Assembly (NCBI RefSeq): GCF_029784135.1
Contig: NC_073746.1
Coordinates: 61,602,097 to 61,666,096 of the forward strand
DNA: 64,000 nucleotides
Source of the DNA: Toxorhynchites rutilus septentrionalis
Taxonomy: Eukaryota; Arthropoda; Insecta; Diptera; Culicidae
Direction of reading: 5' to 3'
Shown: one piece after another, positions 1 to 11,615 of the stretch
Position numbering within the stretch: position 1 is the stretch's first letter
Layout: every line of letters begins with the position of its first letter
The notes under the pieces: model-generated
Database searches by the model: none
What the model was told of the DNA's origin: nothing
What the model saw: the letters and a program-made list of their open reading frames with translations, nothing else
Made by a program: the position numbers and the translations under genes

Positions 1-90
1 GAAGTGTTGTGTGAAAGGTGAAAGTGTTTAGAATTAGCAAAAATTGATTCAATAATCGAGGCATTAGAAACACTTACGATCGATCCCGAC

Positions 91-1350
91 ATGGCCTTGA
101 ACCCGTCGAACCCGATCGTTTCTGTGCCACCTGTTTTGGAAAACGCCACACCACGTTTTACGATCGACACCAGAATGTCGTTCCACGAGCGTGGCAAAAT
201 TCCAGCTATCGTGGCAGACTTGCCCATTTACACAGGGAATCCGCGCAACCTCGCGCAATGGATTCTCGATGTAGAAGATATATTGGAATTATTCGAAGAT
301 GGTAGAGATACATTTCACTATCATCTGATAATAAAAACTATCCGACGTAAAATTAAAGATGAAGCAAGTGATGTACTCATCACAAACAATACTCCCGTTG
401 AGTGGGAGGCAATAAAAAACACTTTGCGTCTGTATTACGCGGACAAAAGGGATTTGATGACACTGGACAGCCAGCTGAAAAATATGACAAAGGCAAAGAA
501 CGAATCAATCGAAACCTACTATAGCCGGATCACCGAGATGATATCTCTCATAAGTTCCGCAATAAACTTAGACGAACAATGGCGGGGACACGAAACCGCC
601 CTAATAAAATTATATAATATGCTTTCCTTAGATACCTTTGTGAGAGGTCTGGGAGAACCGCTCTCACTTTTTTGCAAAAACTACAAACCAAGTAATTTAG
701 CACAGGCCTACCATTATTGTGTAGAATACCTGAACCTAAGTGCAAGAAACGCTCCATTTAATACACAGACACCACTGCCATTACCCGCTCCTCGTAGCAA
801 TCTACCAACGAGAAATATTACGCCACCAGTGCCCCCGCGTTATTCGCAACCCAAATTTTCAAATTTCCACCCAGGAAAATTGCCAATATTACCACCTCGA
901 AATACACCATTCCAAAGTCAAAAGTTCCAAAATACCAATTTCCAATCACAACCTAACGTATTTGCACCCAAAAGGACATTTATGCAACCTCAACCACGAC
1001 CGGAACCGATGGATACGAACTCTATTCGTACTAATCAAATTAACTACGGTAATCGACCTTCTGCACAACGTAGGCAAGCAAGCGATTCAATGCGTGTTCA
1101 CGAACCTAACGCTAAACGAATGGCAAACATCTTAGAAGAATGCCCCGATCCGGAAGAATATGAAAAATGGTACACCGAACAATTGGAATTGAGTAAGGAT
1201 GATTTCAATAACGAAAATTATGTGGAATCGTTAGAAAATTTAAATCTAAACGCCGAAAATTCTAACGAAGCTAACACCAATCAAATGCCCGACCAAGCTG
1301 AAGAAACTAATTTTTTAGAGGACACCGATTGGGTCACGAAATGGTTTTAG
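91..1350 (+). CDS. gag: Errantivirus Gag polyprotein
   Basis: An uninterrupted 419-residue frame starts at the ATG at 91, about 90 bases into the visible leader. Residues 1-230 form a mostly helical, capsid-like region; the middle (about 240-330) is rich in proline, glutamine and asparagine, and the tail is acidic. No CCHC zinc knuckle is present, which is usual for gypsy-type Gag and separates it from most other Ty3 elements. The protein would package the element RNA into particles. Its stop at 1348-1350 overlaps the pol frame, which lies in the -1 frame. Position at the 5' end of the element, length and composition all fit; the absence of breaks contrasts with the damaged pol next to it. 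Confidence 0.85.
   Translation: MALNPSNPIVSVPPVLENATPRFTIDTRMSFHERGKIPAIVADLPIYTGNPRNLAQWILDVEDILELFEDGRDTFHYHLIIKTIRRKIKDEASDVLITNNTPVEWEAIKNTLRLYYADKRDLMTLDSQLKNMTKAKNESIETYYSRITEMISLISSAINLDEQWRGHETALIKLYNMLSLDTFVRGLGEPLSLFCKNYKPSNLAQAYHYCVEYLNLSARNAPFNTQTPLPLPAPRSNLPTRNITPPVPPRYSQPKFSNFHPGKLPILPPRNTPFQSQKFQNTNFQSQPNVFAPKRTFMQPQPRPEPMDTNSIRTNQINYGNRPSAQRRQASDSMRVHEPNAKRMANILEECPDPEEYEKWYTEQLELSKDDFNNENYVESLENLNLNAENSNEANTNQMPDQAEETNFLEDTDWVTKWF
1311..1317 (+). promoter_or_regulatory. Probable -1 ribosomal frameshift site (gag-pol)
   Basis: The heptamer TTTTTTA lies in the Gag frame as T TTT TTA, matching the X XXY YYZ slippery rule, and sits 31 bases before the Gag stop codon. The pol frame is -1 relative to gag and is open from here, so a one-base slip would join them. 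A downstream stimulatory structure was not folded. The same heptamer type is well known from retroviruses; its use here is inferred. Confidence 0.7.
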
Positions 1351-4300
1351 GAGAACCTGACGTTAAAACCCTCCCTTACGTTGAAATACCTACATCGAAA
1401 GGAGTCATTAAAATGCTCATCGATTGCGGTGCCAACGTAAATGTTATCTCAAAGAAATGGGCTAATTCATCCGGAATGCCAATAAATACCATGCGTGAAC
1501 AAAACATTAAAGGGAGAACATTGGTACTCAGAAAATAAAAGAATGCGTCAAATTAAAAATTTTCCACCCACTTTTGCATCGAAGTTTCAACTTTTTGGTA
1601 TTCGATTTTCATCCTTTTTTTGACGGAATAATCGGAACCGAAATTCTTTTCGGCAATAGATTTAACCTTATTAGTGCGAAAAAAAACCCTTAAAGTTAAA
1701 TGCGATTCAGGAGATCTGAGAACCATCCCTCTATAATTTTACAGCCCTACACCTACACGAAGACAAGCGATAAATAAAACAGAAACAACAAACATTTTAG
1801 GAAAAATTAGAATTTCCCATCTAAACGAAAATGAGCGAAATTCCTTGATACCCATCATAAATAACATCAAAGAAGTGTTTCATAATCCCGATAACAAATT
1901 AACTTGTACCACCAACGTCGAATGCGAAATTCGAACTGTTGACGACATACCCATTTATCAGAAAGCATACCCGTATCCAATAGCATACAAATCAGAGGTC
2001 GAAAAACAAATAAGCAAACTTCTGAACGATGGTATAATAAGACCATCTAGATCCGCGTGGAATTCACCTGTTTGGATTGTCCCTAAAAAACTGGACGCCT
2101 CAGGGGAAAGAAAATTCCGGCTTGTCATAGATTATCGAAAATTGAACGATAAGACTATCTCGGACAAATACCCTATGCCAGAAATATCGAACACTATAGA
2201 CCAATTAGGAGGAAATAAATATTTTACTACTCTCGATCTTGCATCCGGTTTCCATCAGATCAAGATGAAAGGAGAAGATATTGAAAAGACGGCATTTTCC
2301 GTCAATTATGGCAAATACGAATTTGTTCGTATGCCATTTGGCCTAAAAAATGCACCGGCCATCTTCCAAAGATCTATAGACGACGTATTACGACACCACA
2401 TCGGGAAACGGTGCTTTGTTTATATAGACGATGTAATAGTCATGGGAAAGACACTCAAAGAACACCTCGAAAATCTAGAAATCATTTTGAAAACGTTACA
2501 CGACGCCCATCTTAAAGTTCAGTTAGACAAGTCAGAATTCCTACACGAATCAGTGGAATTTTTAGGTTATATAATAACCAACGGAGGAATAAAACCCAAC
2601 GAGAAGAAAATCGAAGCAATAAAAAAATATCCGGAACCCAGAAACCTGAAACAACTTAGAGGATTTCTGGGCATGATGGGATATTATCGGAGATTTATTA
2701 AGGATTTCGCTAAAATAGCCAAACCCTTAACTAAACTCTTGAGAGGAGAAGGAGATCAAAGAAGTGCTAAAAGTATAAATTTCAACACTGATGAAAGAAG
2801 ATGTTTCGAAAGTATGAAACGGATACTGACCGGAAATGACATCCTAACTTATCCAGATTTCTCCGAACCTTTTTGCTTAACGACCGACGCGTCTAATTTC
2901 GCGATTGGTGCTGTTTTAAGTCAAGGAAACCCTGGAAAGGATAGACCGATACATTTTGCCTCTAGAACTTTAAACAAAACTGAAGAATCGTACAGTGCCA
3001 TAGAAAAGGAACTGCTTGCGATTGTTTGGGCTTTGAAAGTATTTAGAGGATATCTCTACGGTCAGAAGGTTAAGATCTATACAGATCACCAACCTCTAAC
3101 ATACAATCTTTCTCCTAAAACTTCGAATAGAAAACTCATGAACTGGAAAAATTTCATTGAAGAACATGATTATGAAATCACCGGGAAAATCTAATGTAGT
3201 TGCAGACGCCTTGAGTCGCGTTCAGATAAATTCATTAACGCCCACTCAACACTCTGCAGAAGACGATGATTCCAACTACATCATTTCAACAGAAGCCCCT
3301 TTGAACAGCTTCCGTTCCCAATTAATAATTGAAATTTCAACAACTAACTCAGAAACAATAGTAACAAATCCATTTCCTGGCTATCGTAGAATTCTGATCA
3401 GAAGAACGAAATTGAACGAAGAAATTTTGACCACTATTCTAAAAGAATTTTGTGATCCAACTAAAACCAACGGATTGTATACTTCTGAAGAAATTCTGGG
3501 ACAAATCCAGGAAGTGTTTAAAAAATATTTCAGCAGGCCCGGATTGCTCGAGATTCGTTTCACCCAAATTATATTACGAGATGTTACAGACGCAGATGAG
3601 CAAACAAGAATAATTCAAGAAACTCACAATAGAGCCCACCGCGGAATCCAAGAGAATAAATTTCAGATTTTACGTGAATTTTACTTCCCAAATATTATAC
3701 AACATTTGAAGAAATTTATACGCGTTTGCGATGAATGTAACACTTCGAAATATGATCGACACCCGCTCATTATCCCTATACAAGAAACACCAATCCCTAA
3801 TCATCCCTACCAAATCCTTCATATAGATATATTTCAAATAGAGTCCAACTACTTTTTATCTAGCATTGATAAATTTAGTAAGTATGGTCGCATGATTCCT
3901 ATTAGATCCCGACATGCTGTTCATATTGAGAAAGCAATATGGGAAACAGTTACCTCCTTTATCGTACCAAGCTCCCTTGTAATGGATAACGAGCGCGCAT
4001 TTCAATCACCCGATATCAAAGGGAAATTACTCGATTTGAATATCAAGGTTTATTTAACCCCAAATAGCAAATCAGAAGTAAATGGCCCTGTGGAGAGATT
4101 TCATTCCACTATCCTAGAACTATACAGAATTCAAAAGCAAATCACTCCTCACTTGCCATCCCATAACATTATCCACATAGCAGTGGAAAAATACAATAAC
4201 ACAATCCACTCATCCACACTCAAAACCCCTAAGGAAATTTTATTCGGAAATCAAAGGAACCCCGACAGACAAATTAATCCTGACGAACTAGAACAAATAC

Positions 4301-4575
4301 GACAGAAGACTTACGACGAAATAATAGTTAGACTAAAAGAAGCTCAACACAAACAACTTGAAAGAGCAAATAAAAATAGTAAAACTGCACCTGCACTAGA
4401 AACTGGGCAAATGGTATATGTAAAAGACAAAATCATTCAAATCATCAAGAAAATATTCAAGAAAACTTTTGTTCAAAATAGCAATAAAGTAACGTTCAGG
4501 AACGAAGAAAATGCAAAACTACACAAATCTAATGTAAAAAATATCAACTTATTTCCAGGATCCCAGCAGTCTTAG
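1317..4575 (+). pseudogene. pol: Errantivirus Pol polyprotein, broken frame
   Basis: Domains appear in the expected order. The protease segment (1317-1538) contains LIDCGAN where the family normally has an Asp-Thr/Ser-Gly active site, so the catalytic triplet reads DCG. The frame is then lost near 1535; protease C-terminal coding resembling FFDGIIG continues in another frame to about 1680 and breaks again before 1800. Reverse transcriptase and RNase H (about 1800-3194) are continuous, with the catalytic YIDD box near 2430 and RNase H residues around TTDAS near 2885. A further one-base slip lies near 3185. Integrase follows to 4575, with the HHCC zinc finger (HNRAH then CDEC, 3625-3745) and D, D, E residues in HIDIF, VMDNE and GPVERFH. 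At least three frame breaks make this a pseudogene; the late motifs are still well kept, suggesting moderate age. Confidence 0.9.
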
Positions 4576-6068
4576 GAACACTGCAAATACAAAGCCTTAA
4601 CCAAGAACATGTAGCAATCATACACCTATCCCAGAGCAAAATTGTAACAGGGCAGTCTAAAGTTATAAACAAAATAAACACAACAAATATAGCATTAGCC
4701 GTACACGACATCAAAACCAAGATTCTGACTAGAGAAAATGACGACCCCGAAATGACAGCTTTACTAAAATGGAAAATAGATGAACTAGAAACAAACCTCA
4801 ACCAAATACAACCGGCACACCGACGACAAAAACGATGGGACGCACTCGGAAGAGCATGGAAGTGGATGTCAGGCTCACCAGACGCAGACGATTTACGACT
4901 TATCGACTCTGGAATTCACAAAATTACCGAAAATAGTAACCAACAAATTACTATCAATGACGATCTTTATGATGGGCTGAATAACATGACAGAAACCATT
5001 AATGATCTAATTAAGGAAGAAAATAAAACACACAGAGCAGTTAAGGCAGGAAATGATTTAATAAATATTATTCTCAATCTAGATATTATCAACCAGGAAG
5101 TATTAAAAATTCAAAATTCCATTACGCTATCAAAGTTGGGAATTGTTAATAATAGAATGCTTACATCAAAAGAGACAGATTTCATGATTCAAATTCTTAG
5201 CGATCAAGGTATACCAACCGAATTAATAGACGAGGCACTTGGGTTCGCAAGCGTCACCATAGGCACCAACGGACAAACTATACTCTACATCATCAACATT
5301 CCAAATCTTAGCAACTCAACATATCAGCACCTGAAAATTGCTCCTATAATAACAGATTCATTACGTATAAAACTGGAAGGAGATGAGTATCTCTACGGTA
5401 ATGACAAACTTTTCCTGAAAACAGACCATTGTTCAAGATTAGGCAACTGGAGTCTTTGCAACCACAACAGTTTGAAAGATGTTTCCTTAGACGAATGCAT
5501 ATCCAATATAATAATTGGCCACGACAGCAAGTGCACGTATGAGAACGTCGCGCATTACCCAATAGTAACGGAAATGAGTCCCACAATACTACTATTAAAT
5601 CAAGTGAACGATTCATTTCACAACACATGCGGAGTTTCCAATCGACGATTAATCGGATCATTCCTGATCACATACCAAAACTGCTCAGTTTCGATACGAA
5701 ACATGACATTCACAAATCAAATCATAGAAACCGTTGAGCATCCAATCTTCTCGCTTTCAACAGGACTAAATGTTGTTAAGCGGAAAATAGAACAGCAAAC
5801 CGACATTCATTCATTGAAAAGACTTCACCACAAAAACCTGGAACATCTGGAAAACCTGAAACTCACAACAGTTACACACCATTGGACAATAATCGGAGGA
5901 TTTTCATTTACAACTTCTATGATCATAATCTTTATCATCTACATTCTTTTCAAGTTTAGAACCCAATCAGCTAAAGCAACAATCAACCCAGAAAAGTCAA
6001 CCATAGATGATCATTTCGCTGACCCAGCACCAGTACATTTTTACCAACCACCATCGCTAAGAACCTGA
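4559..6068 (+). CDS. env: Errantivirus Env (baculovirus F-like) glycoprotein
   Basis: The frame is open from a stop near 4530 to 6068, but its first ATG (4752) lies only 23 residues before the basic cleavage-like site RRQKR, too late for a signal peptide. A good splice acceptor (pyrimidines then CAG, ending at 4558) lies just inside the end of the integrase frame, so Env is probably translated from a spliced RNA whose 5' exon supplies the start, as described for gypsy. After the cleavage-like site come a hydrophobic/glycine fusion-peptide-like stretch, a long helical region, several cysteines, potential N-glycosylation sites, a transmembrane segment near residues 380-398 counted from 4752, and a short cytoplasmic tail. 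No frame break was seen. Envelope function would be membrane fusion; whether this copy is expressed is unknown. Confidence 0.85.
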
Positions 6069-6093
6069 CCGTTGAACCAGGAGTTTCAACACT

Positions 6094-6103
6094 AGGGGAG
6101 GAG
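6094..6103 (+). promoter_or_regulatory. Polypurine tract of the errantivirus
   Basis: The run AGGGGAGGAG lies immediately upstream of the 3' LTR, where plus-strand DNA synthesis is primed in retroelements. Position and composition fit. Confidence 0.75.
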
Positions 6104-6104
6104 C

Positions 6105-6340
6105 AGTTACCACCCAGGCACGGTACACCAGCTGCAGGGAGCATTGCGACCCAGTGCACCGAGTCACAGGCACATTTTTCGCAACACTCGGCATAAAAGC
6201 AAACATTATAAAAACCATAGTGTAAGCATATTTAGGCAATCGTGTAAATCAATGAAATAATAAAGTCAGTTTACATTGTGACTCCGTTCAGGGTAGTTCA
6301 GCTTTTTTAAAAAGTCAACCGAACTTCCCCAAACGTAACT
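6105..6340 (+). repeat. Errantivirus 3' LTR
   Basis: This 236-bp block begins AGTTAC and ends GTAACT, a perfect 6-bp terminal inverted repeat in the style of ZAM-like LTRs. It contains a TATA-like TATAAAAA at 6207-6214 and a polyadenylation signal AATAAA at 6259-6264, giving a plausible U3-R-U5 order. The matching 5' LTR is outside the window, so the ends rest on the inverted repeat and the adjacent purine tract only. Confidence 0.75.
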
Positions 6341-8330
6341 TTGATTCAGATGCAACTTCAAACAAATGATTACTAAGTCAACAGTGGCCCTACATCTATC
6401 TCGCGGTTATATCACAGATAGAACCACCTCTAGTTTTTAATGAAACATAATGTGTATTTGTAGCTACCGATTTCCTTCGACCTAGGATTCCTGGTAGTCG
6501 ATACACATTCCCCTATCACTTTCATTACGTTAGTCACAGTTGATTTGGTCACAATTTAGAATTTTTACAACTTCGCGTGCAAGAATCTTGAATACCTGCG
6601 ATATGGGTCGTGCGGAGTCAATAAAATTTATTTTTCAGTGCATTTTGCTTGAAAAATAAAATTCCCCATGCTGTATTTTTTCCGCATGCTGTCAGATGGT
6701 TCTCCTATAAAAGAAGCAAACTTGACTCCGGCTTTGTAAGAACTGAAAAGTTTCATACCTCTATAATTCATCACGTTCGTTCGTTCGTTCGAGCTTTGTT
6801 TATTTAACGTTTGGCCGAAACAGAGTTGAAATAAATGTTGTAATTTGTGTAATTCGTATTTTTTAATTGTTTTAATGAAAGATAAAAGTTCAAATAATAT
6901 AATTCTATCGTTCAGAATAATAAATACCTACCATTTGGCGAGAAGTAAAACTGAATCATAATTAGGTTTATTTAAGGCAAAATGTCTGTTAACCTCTTAC
7001 GATTTTAATCGCTAGCATTAATTTATGAAATAATGTAGTTCATTCATTTTAATTAATTCGATTATTTTCACCTTTACTTTACATACTTTCTCTATTTAGT
7101 GGAATATCATAAGAAAAATAACACCTTTTTTCCCCTCCTGATTCTTGGATATTCTTCGACATTTCTATTGGATTCTTTTTGACAACCAATTTGATTCTAT
7201 CCGCATGATCCAGCTTGCGATGTGCGAGCGAAATTTTCATCCTCACTTGGACGCCATTCTAAGAACCAGTCTTCAATGTTTCACAAAAAACACTGCGTCC
7301 GGAATAAACATGTCCACGATGCTGTTCACAGTTTTTTGTTTGAGTACAAACATGATATTTTCGTACCTATGTTAGAAAATGTGACATGTTTGTATTCGTG
7401 GTATGTTTGGACATACGATGTTTAATCCCAATGTTTCACATGATGTTCGAACATGGTGTACAGTTTCTCTTGCATTTTCACCCCAAGCACCGGCAGTGCG
7501 TAGAGTAGAAGAAGCGAATCGGACACCACACCACCACCACTCAACGCGTGGTGTGTTGGTATGTTGACATGGAAAAAATGCTTTCCTTTCATGACAATGG
7601 GTGCTTCATCAAAAGTATTGGGCAAATAAAATAAACCTCTTTTTCTGTTCTGAACAAAATAAACATCGATTGATTTGAGAGTTTTTCACATTTGATATCA
7701 TTATTTAGTGCACGCATCAATTTATATATTGAATTCATGTAACATTCGCTATTATTAGCTATTTGAACAAGTACTAAAATTGAATTATTCAGCAGCGACA
7801 TGTTAGGCGTGACGCTAACCACTCGACCACGGGAGCAACAATTTTGGCTGGATCTTTGAATACAAATGGCCAATACTGCTTGTTCGCGACGATCGCGACC
7901 CGAGCTATAAAACGAGCGGAGAAGAGGAGAAGAAAGGATGATGCAATCGCATGCACACATAGCATATATAGTGCAATGTAAGTGTAGCTTTAAGTTTTTT
8001 CCTTCATTCAGTTTGTGATAACATCAAGAGATTAATGGTGTGTTTTAGCCGCTGAAATTTCTCTGCTGGTTCTGCTGTGTGCTGCTGAAGGTTGCATCTA
8101 AAACTAATTTTTGGGTATTTATTTTTTTGGACAGCATTTGTACGACGTCGCCCGCTATGCAGTCAGCTCCCCAGACTTTAATTGCCAACATGCACGCAAA
8201 AAAAATAGAAAGCTTCTTTCTATTCAGAGAATGTTTTCTTTGAACGAAACCAAGGATTATTTAATCAGACTTGCAAAATGTGCATGAACGATCTATAAAC
8301 TTTTACTTAGTCGCGGCAATACATACACAC
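6341..8330. other. Mostly unassigned AT-rich sequence; possible solo LTR
   Basis: 6341-6440 resembles the end module of the P1/P2 repeats. Between about 6455 and 6860 there is a TATA box (CTATAAAAG near 6712) followed about 110 bp later by AATAAA (near 6829) and a short GTTC repeat, the spacing expected in an LTR, but no convincing TG...CA ends were fixed. 7808-7835 contains, on minus, a short stretch like a tRNA A-box (GTGGTCGAGTGGTTAGCG) without a B-box. 6870-7790 and 7840-8330 show no coding signal or repeat I recognise. Confidence 0.35.
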
Positions 8331-8750
8331 ACTCTTTACAGATACACGGGCCGAAGATTGTGCAGTCCACTGATGATTCAACAAGAGGCAAAGGTTGTAC
8401 CGCTCATGACAACTCTACACAAGCTGATGATTGCGCCGGCTAATGATCATTCTATCCTGGATTCCTCGAGTCGAAAAAGACGCACCACGCTAGATATGGG
8501 GTGCAGACTAGGGGGTCGTTGCTGATTAACGGTCAGCTGCATCCCAATAGGAAGTATCCCATGTCGGGCACACGTACAGAGCATTGGAGACAGCAACATC
8601 CCAATTATGAGAACACTTGTAATACTAACCTCGAGCCAACCGCGAGTAATCGGTTACATATTACTAACATAGTTGTAAGCAAACATTGTCAAAATATTGA
8701 ACTCCCGGCCCCGTTAGGCTGACGCCATATGAGCCTTAATAAAAATATAT
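8330..8750 (+). mobile_element. Possible non-LTR retrotransposon 3' fragment
   Basis: This GC-richer block differs from its AT-rich surroundings, has short broken frames and ends with a TTAATAAAAATATA-like tail. It resembles 3' untranslated ends of mosquito LINEs in style, but no reverse transcriptase motif was found. It could equally be an LTR fragment. Confidence 0.3.
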
Positions 8751-9409
8751 ATTTTGGTGCATGAACTTATAGCCTCTTAGTTCGTGCAATTTTTGAAATG
8801 CGAACTAAATTTCAAGTTCGTTTCTGTGAAAAAGTATTCTACGAAGAAATGTTTTGGGATGAATAATTTCTTTCCGTGTATGAAAAGAAACGAAACGAAA
8901 GCAATGAATACTGCGACATCGGGTGATATGTTTGTACATGATGTTCTTGAATTATAAACATCGTGTTTGTTTTCATATGTCTATGTTTGTGTATCATTGT
9001 TCGTGTTGGGGATAGACACTCAGCACTAGCGAGAATCATGTTCGAATTCAAACAAAAACATGGAATTTTCACATCGCGTGGACATGTGTAAGTGTTTTTC
9101 GGAAGACTGCTAAGAACTGAAGAGCAAACGTTATAATCAAAATAAAGGAACTACACGCACACCCCTACCAAAAAAAGTGATGTTCAGTTTTTTTGAATGA
9201 AAACTCAAAAGCTTACCTGATTTTGATTGATCAACTCTTACATTACATTTTCCCTATATGAACGGTAATGAATCTTAGACCATTAAGAGACAAGACACTT
9301 TTAAAGCCACTTTTCGAATGCCCTCTGAGAATAAAACGGATGTTATAGCATTATATTTCAAAAAAAAAAACTGGAACAAATCTTTTCTCGTTATTTCGTT
9401 ACACTACAT
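8751..9409. other. Unassigned AT-rich sequence
   Basis: No reading frame with recognisable motifs. 8930-9080 has several near-copies of ATGTTTGTGT-like words and mirror-like A/T runs, but no clear inverted termini were found. The last eight bases (9402-9409, CACTACAT) are the left target duplication of the next element. Confidence 0.5.
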
Positions 9410-10884
9410 CAGGGATTCTCAAACTATTTTTGCCAAAGACCCCTATTCCAGATTGAAGTGACACCATCGACCCCTATAGCCACTTGACGTAATAATCTCA
9501 TCAATAAATAGACAAAAAAAATCAGTAAATATCAGGTGTAATTAATAATCTATCTATATATATAAAAATGGATTTCTGTCTGTCTGTCTGATTCTTATGG
9601 ACTAGGAAACTACTGAACCGATCAACATGAAAATTGGTATGTAGGGGTTTTTGGGGCAGGGGAAGGTTTTTGTTATAGTTTGAGACCCCTCTCTCCTCTC
9701 TAAGGGGGGGGGGGCTGCCACACAAATTAAACACAAATTTCTACATTATTCGAAAATTATTCAAGCAAATGAAACCAAATTAGGCATATTGAGTTTTTAG
9801 GGTGCAATAAATGTTTCTATGGTGCTTATACTCTCCACCCCCCTCTCTAAGGGGGAATGCCATACAAATTAAACTGAAATTTCTGCATCACTCGAAAATT
9901 AATGAAGCAAATGAAACCAAATTAGGCATATTGAGGTTTTAGGGTGCAAAAAATGTTTCAAATACAAATGAAACACATATTACAGGGGGCACACAAACAC
10001 AAACTTCTGCATAACTCGAGAACTAATCATGCACAATTTGAGATGTGAGGGTTTTTGGGTATGAGAAACGTTTATATGATGGTATGACACACCTCCCTCC
10101 TCTGGAATGGAGAGGAGGTCCCATAAAAATATTACACATATTTCAATCAAAAATAATCCAACCAAACATGACAATTGAAAATTTTCGGAAAACTCTGAAG
10201 GAAAAGGGAAAATTCAGAAAATTAAATTCCATATGTTCTACAATTACATGTGCTGTGCTGTTAGTCCATTTGATAGATTTTAATGTGAAGAAACGCACTC
10301 CTATATCTTCTTCTATCTATACCAATAGAAAAGTATCGCCGAATGTGTTGATAAGAGAAGAACTCGAGGAAGGAATAGTCCGATTTAGGGCTGTCTTTAT
10401 TCTATCATATTTTCTGTAGAAAACATTTATTCCATGTAACGGAGAAACATGTTATTTGCAAATGATTGAAAAATCTGAAAATAATCTGATATTATAATGA
10501 TGAATTTTGTTAGAAATACTAGGAATTTTATAGTAAAAGGTAAATTCAACGAGTTCGATCAGAAGATCAATCAATGAACAGTTCGGCGGTTGGACCCATG
10601 AACTTGCTTATAGTAGAAAAACGTGAATGGTTGAAGGTATTGATAACAAAAAACAAAATTTTGGGCGGTACGAAGTTTGCCGGGTCAGCTAGTTATTAAT
10701 ACAAATTACAAAAACAATACTCTCTACTATTATATTAGTCATTCTTATAACGAGTTGGTTCACGTAACACAACTTATGCAGTATCTTGAAAGTTTCAAAT
10801 ATGAACTTATGTTAATTAATAAGGGTCGATCTTTAGATGTCGTCGACCCCTAGGAAACCGATATTGACCACAAGAAAACCCCTG
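9410..10884. mobile_element. Nonautonomous hAT-like element, split by a Helitron
   Basis: The left end is CAGGGATTCTCAAACT and the right end, read on minus, is CAGGGGTTTTCTTGTGG. The flanks are CACTACAT and CTCTACAT, seven of eight bases matching, as expected for an 8-bp hAT target duplication. Removing the Helitron at 9549-10692 leaves about 331 bp without coding capacity. The right part (10700-10884) is homologous, inverted, to 61917-62118, which confirms a dispersed family. Confidence 0.75.
9549..10692 (+). mobile_element. Nonautonomous Helitron
   Basis: The element starts TCTATCTATATATATAAAAA after an A and ends GGGTCAGCTAG before a T, matching Helitron rules (5' TC, 3' CTRR, insertion between A and T, no target duplication). 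A short GC hairpin remnant (GGC...GCC) precedes the CTAG. Internally there are about three diverged copies of a 150-bp unit with the words GAAACCAAATTAGGCATATTGAG and CACAAATTTCTGCATAACTCGA, usual in insect Helitron-like elements. No Rep/helicase coding is present, so it depended on another copy. Confidence 0.85.
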
Positions 10885-11615
10885 CTCTACATCATCAGTT
10901 ACTCATCAGTCACGGTCTTAGCCAGCCGCTTCCACCACCTCTTTATCTAATTATTGTCGTTGGTGACTTCTCCCTTGCTCCCTGCTCCACCCTGCGCTTC
11001 TTTCTCGCAAATATTTTTCTATTAGACAAAACTAGGGGCAATTCAGCTCATTTGGATTGAAACATGTTCTTGCTGTAATGGCCGCTGGTTAGCTCTGGCC
11101 AAAACGTAACTAGACATCATGTGACTTAAAAAAAACGTGCTACCGATATTAGGTATTTACGTAAAAGTAAATTCATTCGTGAGTGGTTAATTTGAATTAT
11201 TGAAATAATTGCACTGGTGGGGTGAAATGAATAGTCACATCCAAGATCACATCCAATGCATGATTGAAAATAAAGAGAAGAATATACAACTCCTTTTTCT
11301 ATTGCTTTTGCTGTTTGTTCTATTTCAGTTACTGGACACACAAACACTGAGAGAGAGACACACAAACACTGAGAGTTCCCCGTTGTACGTTGTACAATTT
11401 TGTGATTGGCATACAGTCAATAACAAAATTGAGTATACACCTCGTGCTGCTTTGTTATTTTTGAATTTTTCGGGGTTAAAAATTGAATGATTAAATGCGA
11501 CTCATATTCATCACAAAATCGATCCATTGTACTCTCATGTAGTGATAAGAAAAAAATTAAAATAGTCACATTCCTACTTCATGTTTAAAATACAAACAAA
11601 AAATCTCCCATTGAG
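10885..11615. other. Unassigned sequence
   Basis: Starts with the right target duplication of the hAT-like element. The rest is AT-rich with no recognisable motif; ACACAAACACTGAGAGAGAG-like words near 11335-11375 form a tiny direct repeat. No gene was identified. Confidence 0.45.

Larger units (their letters stand above)
1..6340 (+). mobile_element. Errantivirus (Ty3/gypsy with env), 5' end outside window
   Basis: The order is gag (91-1350), pol (1317-4575), env (4559-6068), a purine tract and a 3' LTR, which is the plan of insect errantiviruses such as gypsy and ZAM. The window opens inside the untranslated leader, so the 5' LTR and primer-binding site cannot be seen. Gag and Env reading frames are uninterrupted, but pol has at least three reading-frame breaks, so this copy cannot make its own polymerase. 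The 3' LTR is followed directly by DNA that resembles the P1/P2 repeat family described elsewhere in this window (compare 6341-6440 with the reverse complement of 18500-18610), so the provirus appears to have inserted into one of those repeats. The family call is firm from the three genes together; the exact lineage is not resolved. Confidence 0.93.

Noticed and set aside
1845..3194. Reverse transcriptase frame as an independent gene
   Set aside because: It is the central part of a damaged pol; the apparent start is not an ATG and coding similarity extends upstream and, in another frame, downstream.
7795..7840. Possible tRNA gene on minus
   Set aside because: Only an A-box-like stretch is present; no B-box, anticodon arm or acceptor stem could be formed.
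11209..11490. 93-residue plus-strand frame
   Set aside because: Low-complexity leucine run in AT-rich DNA, no domain, no splice or repeat support.
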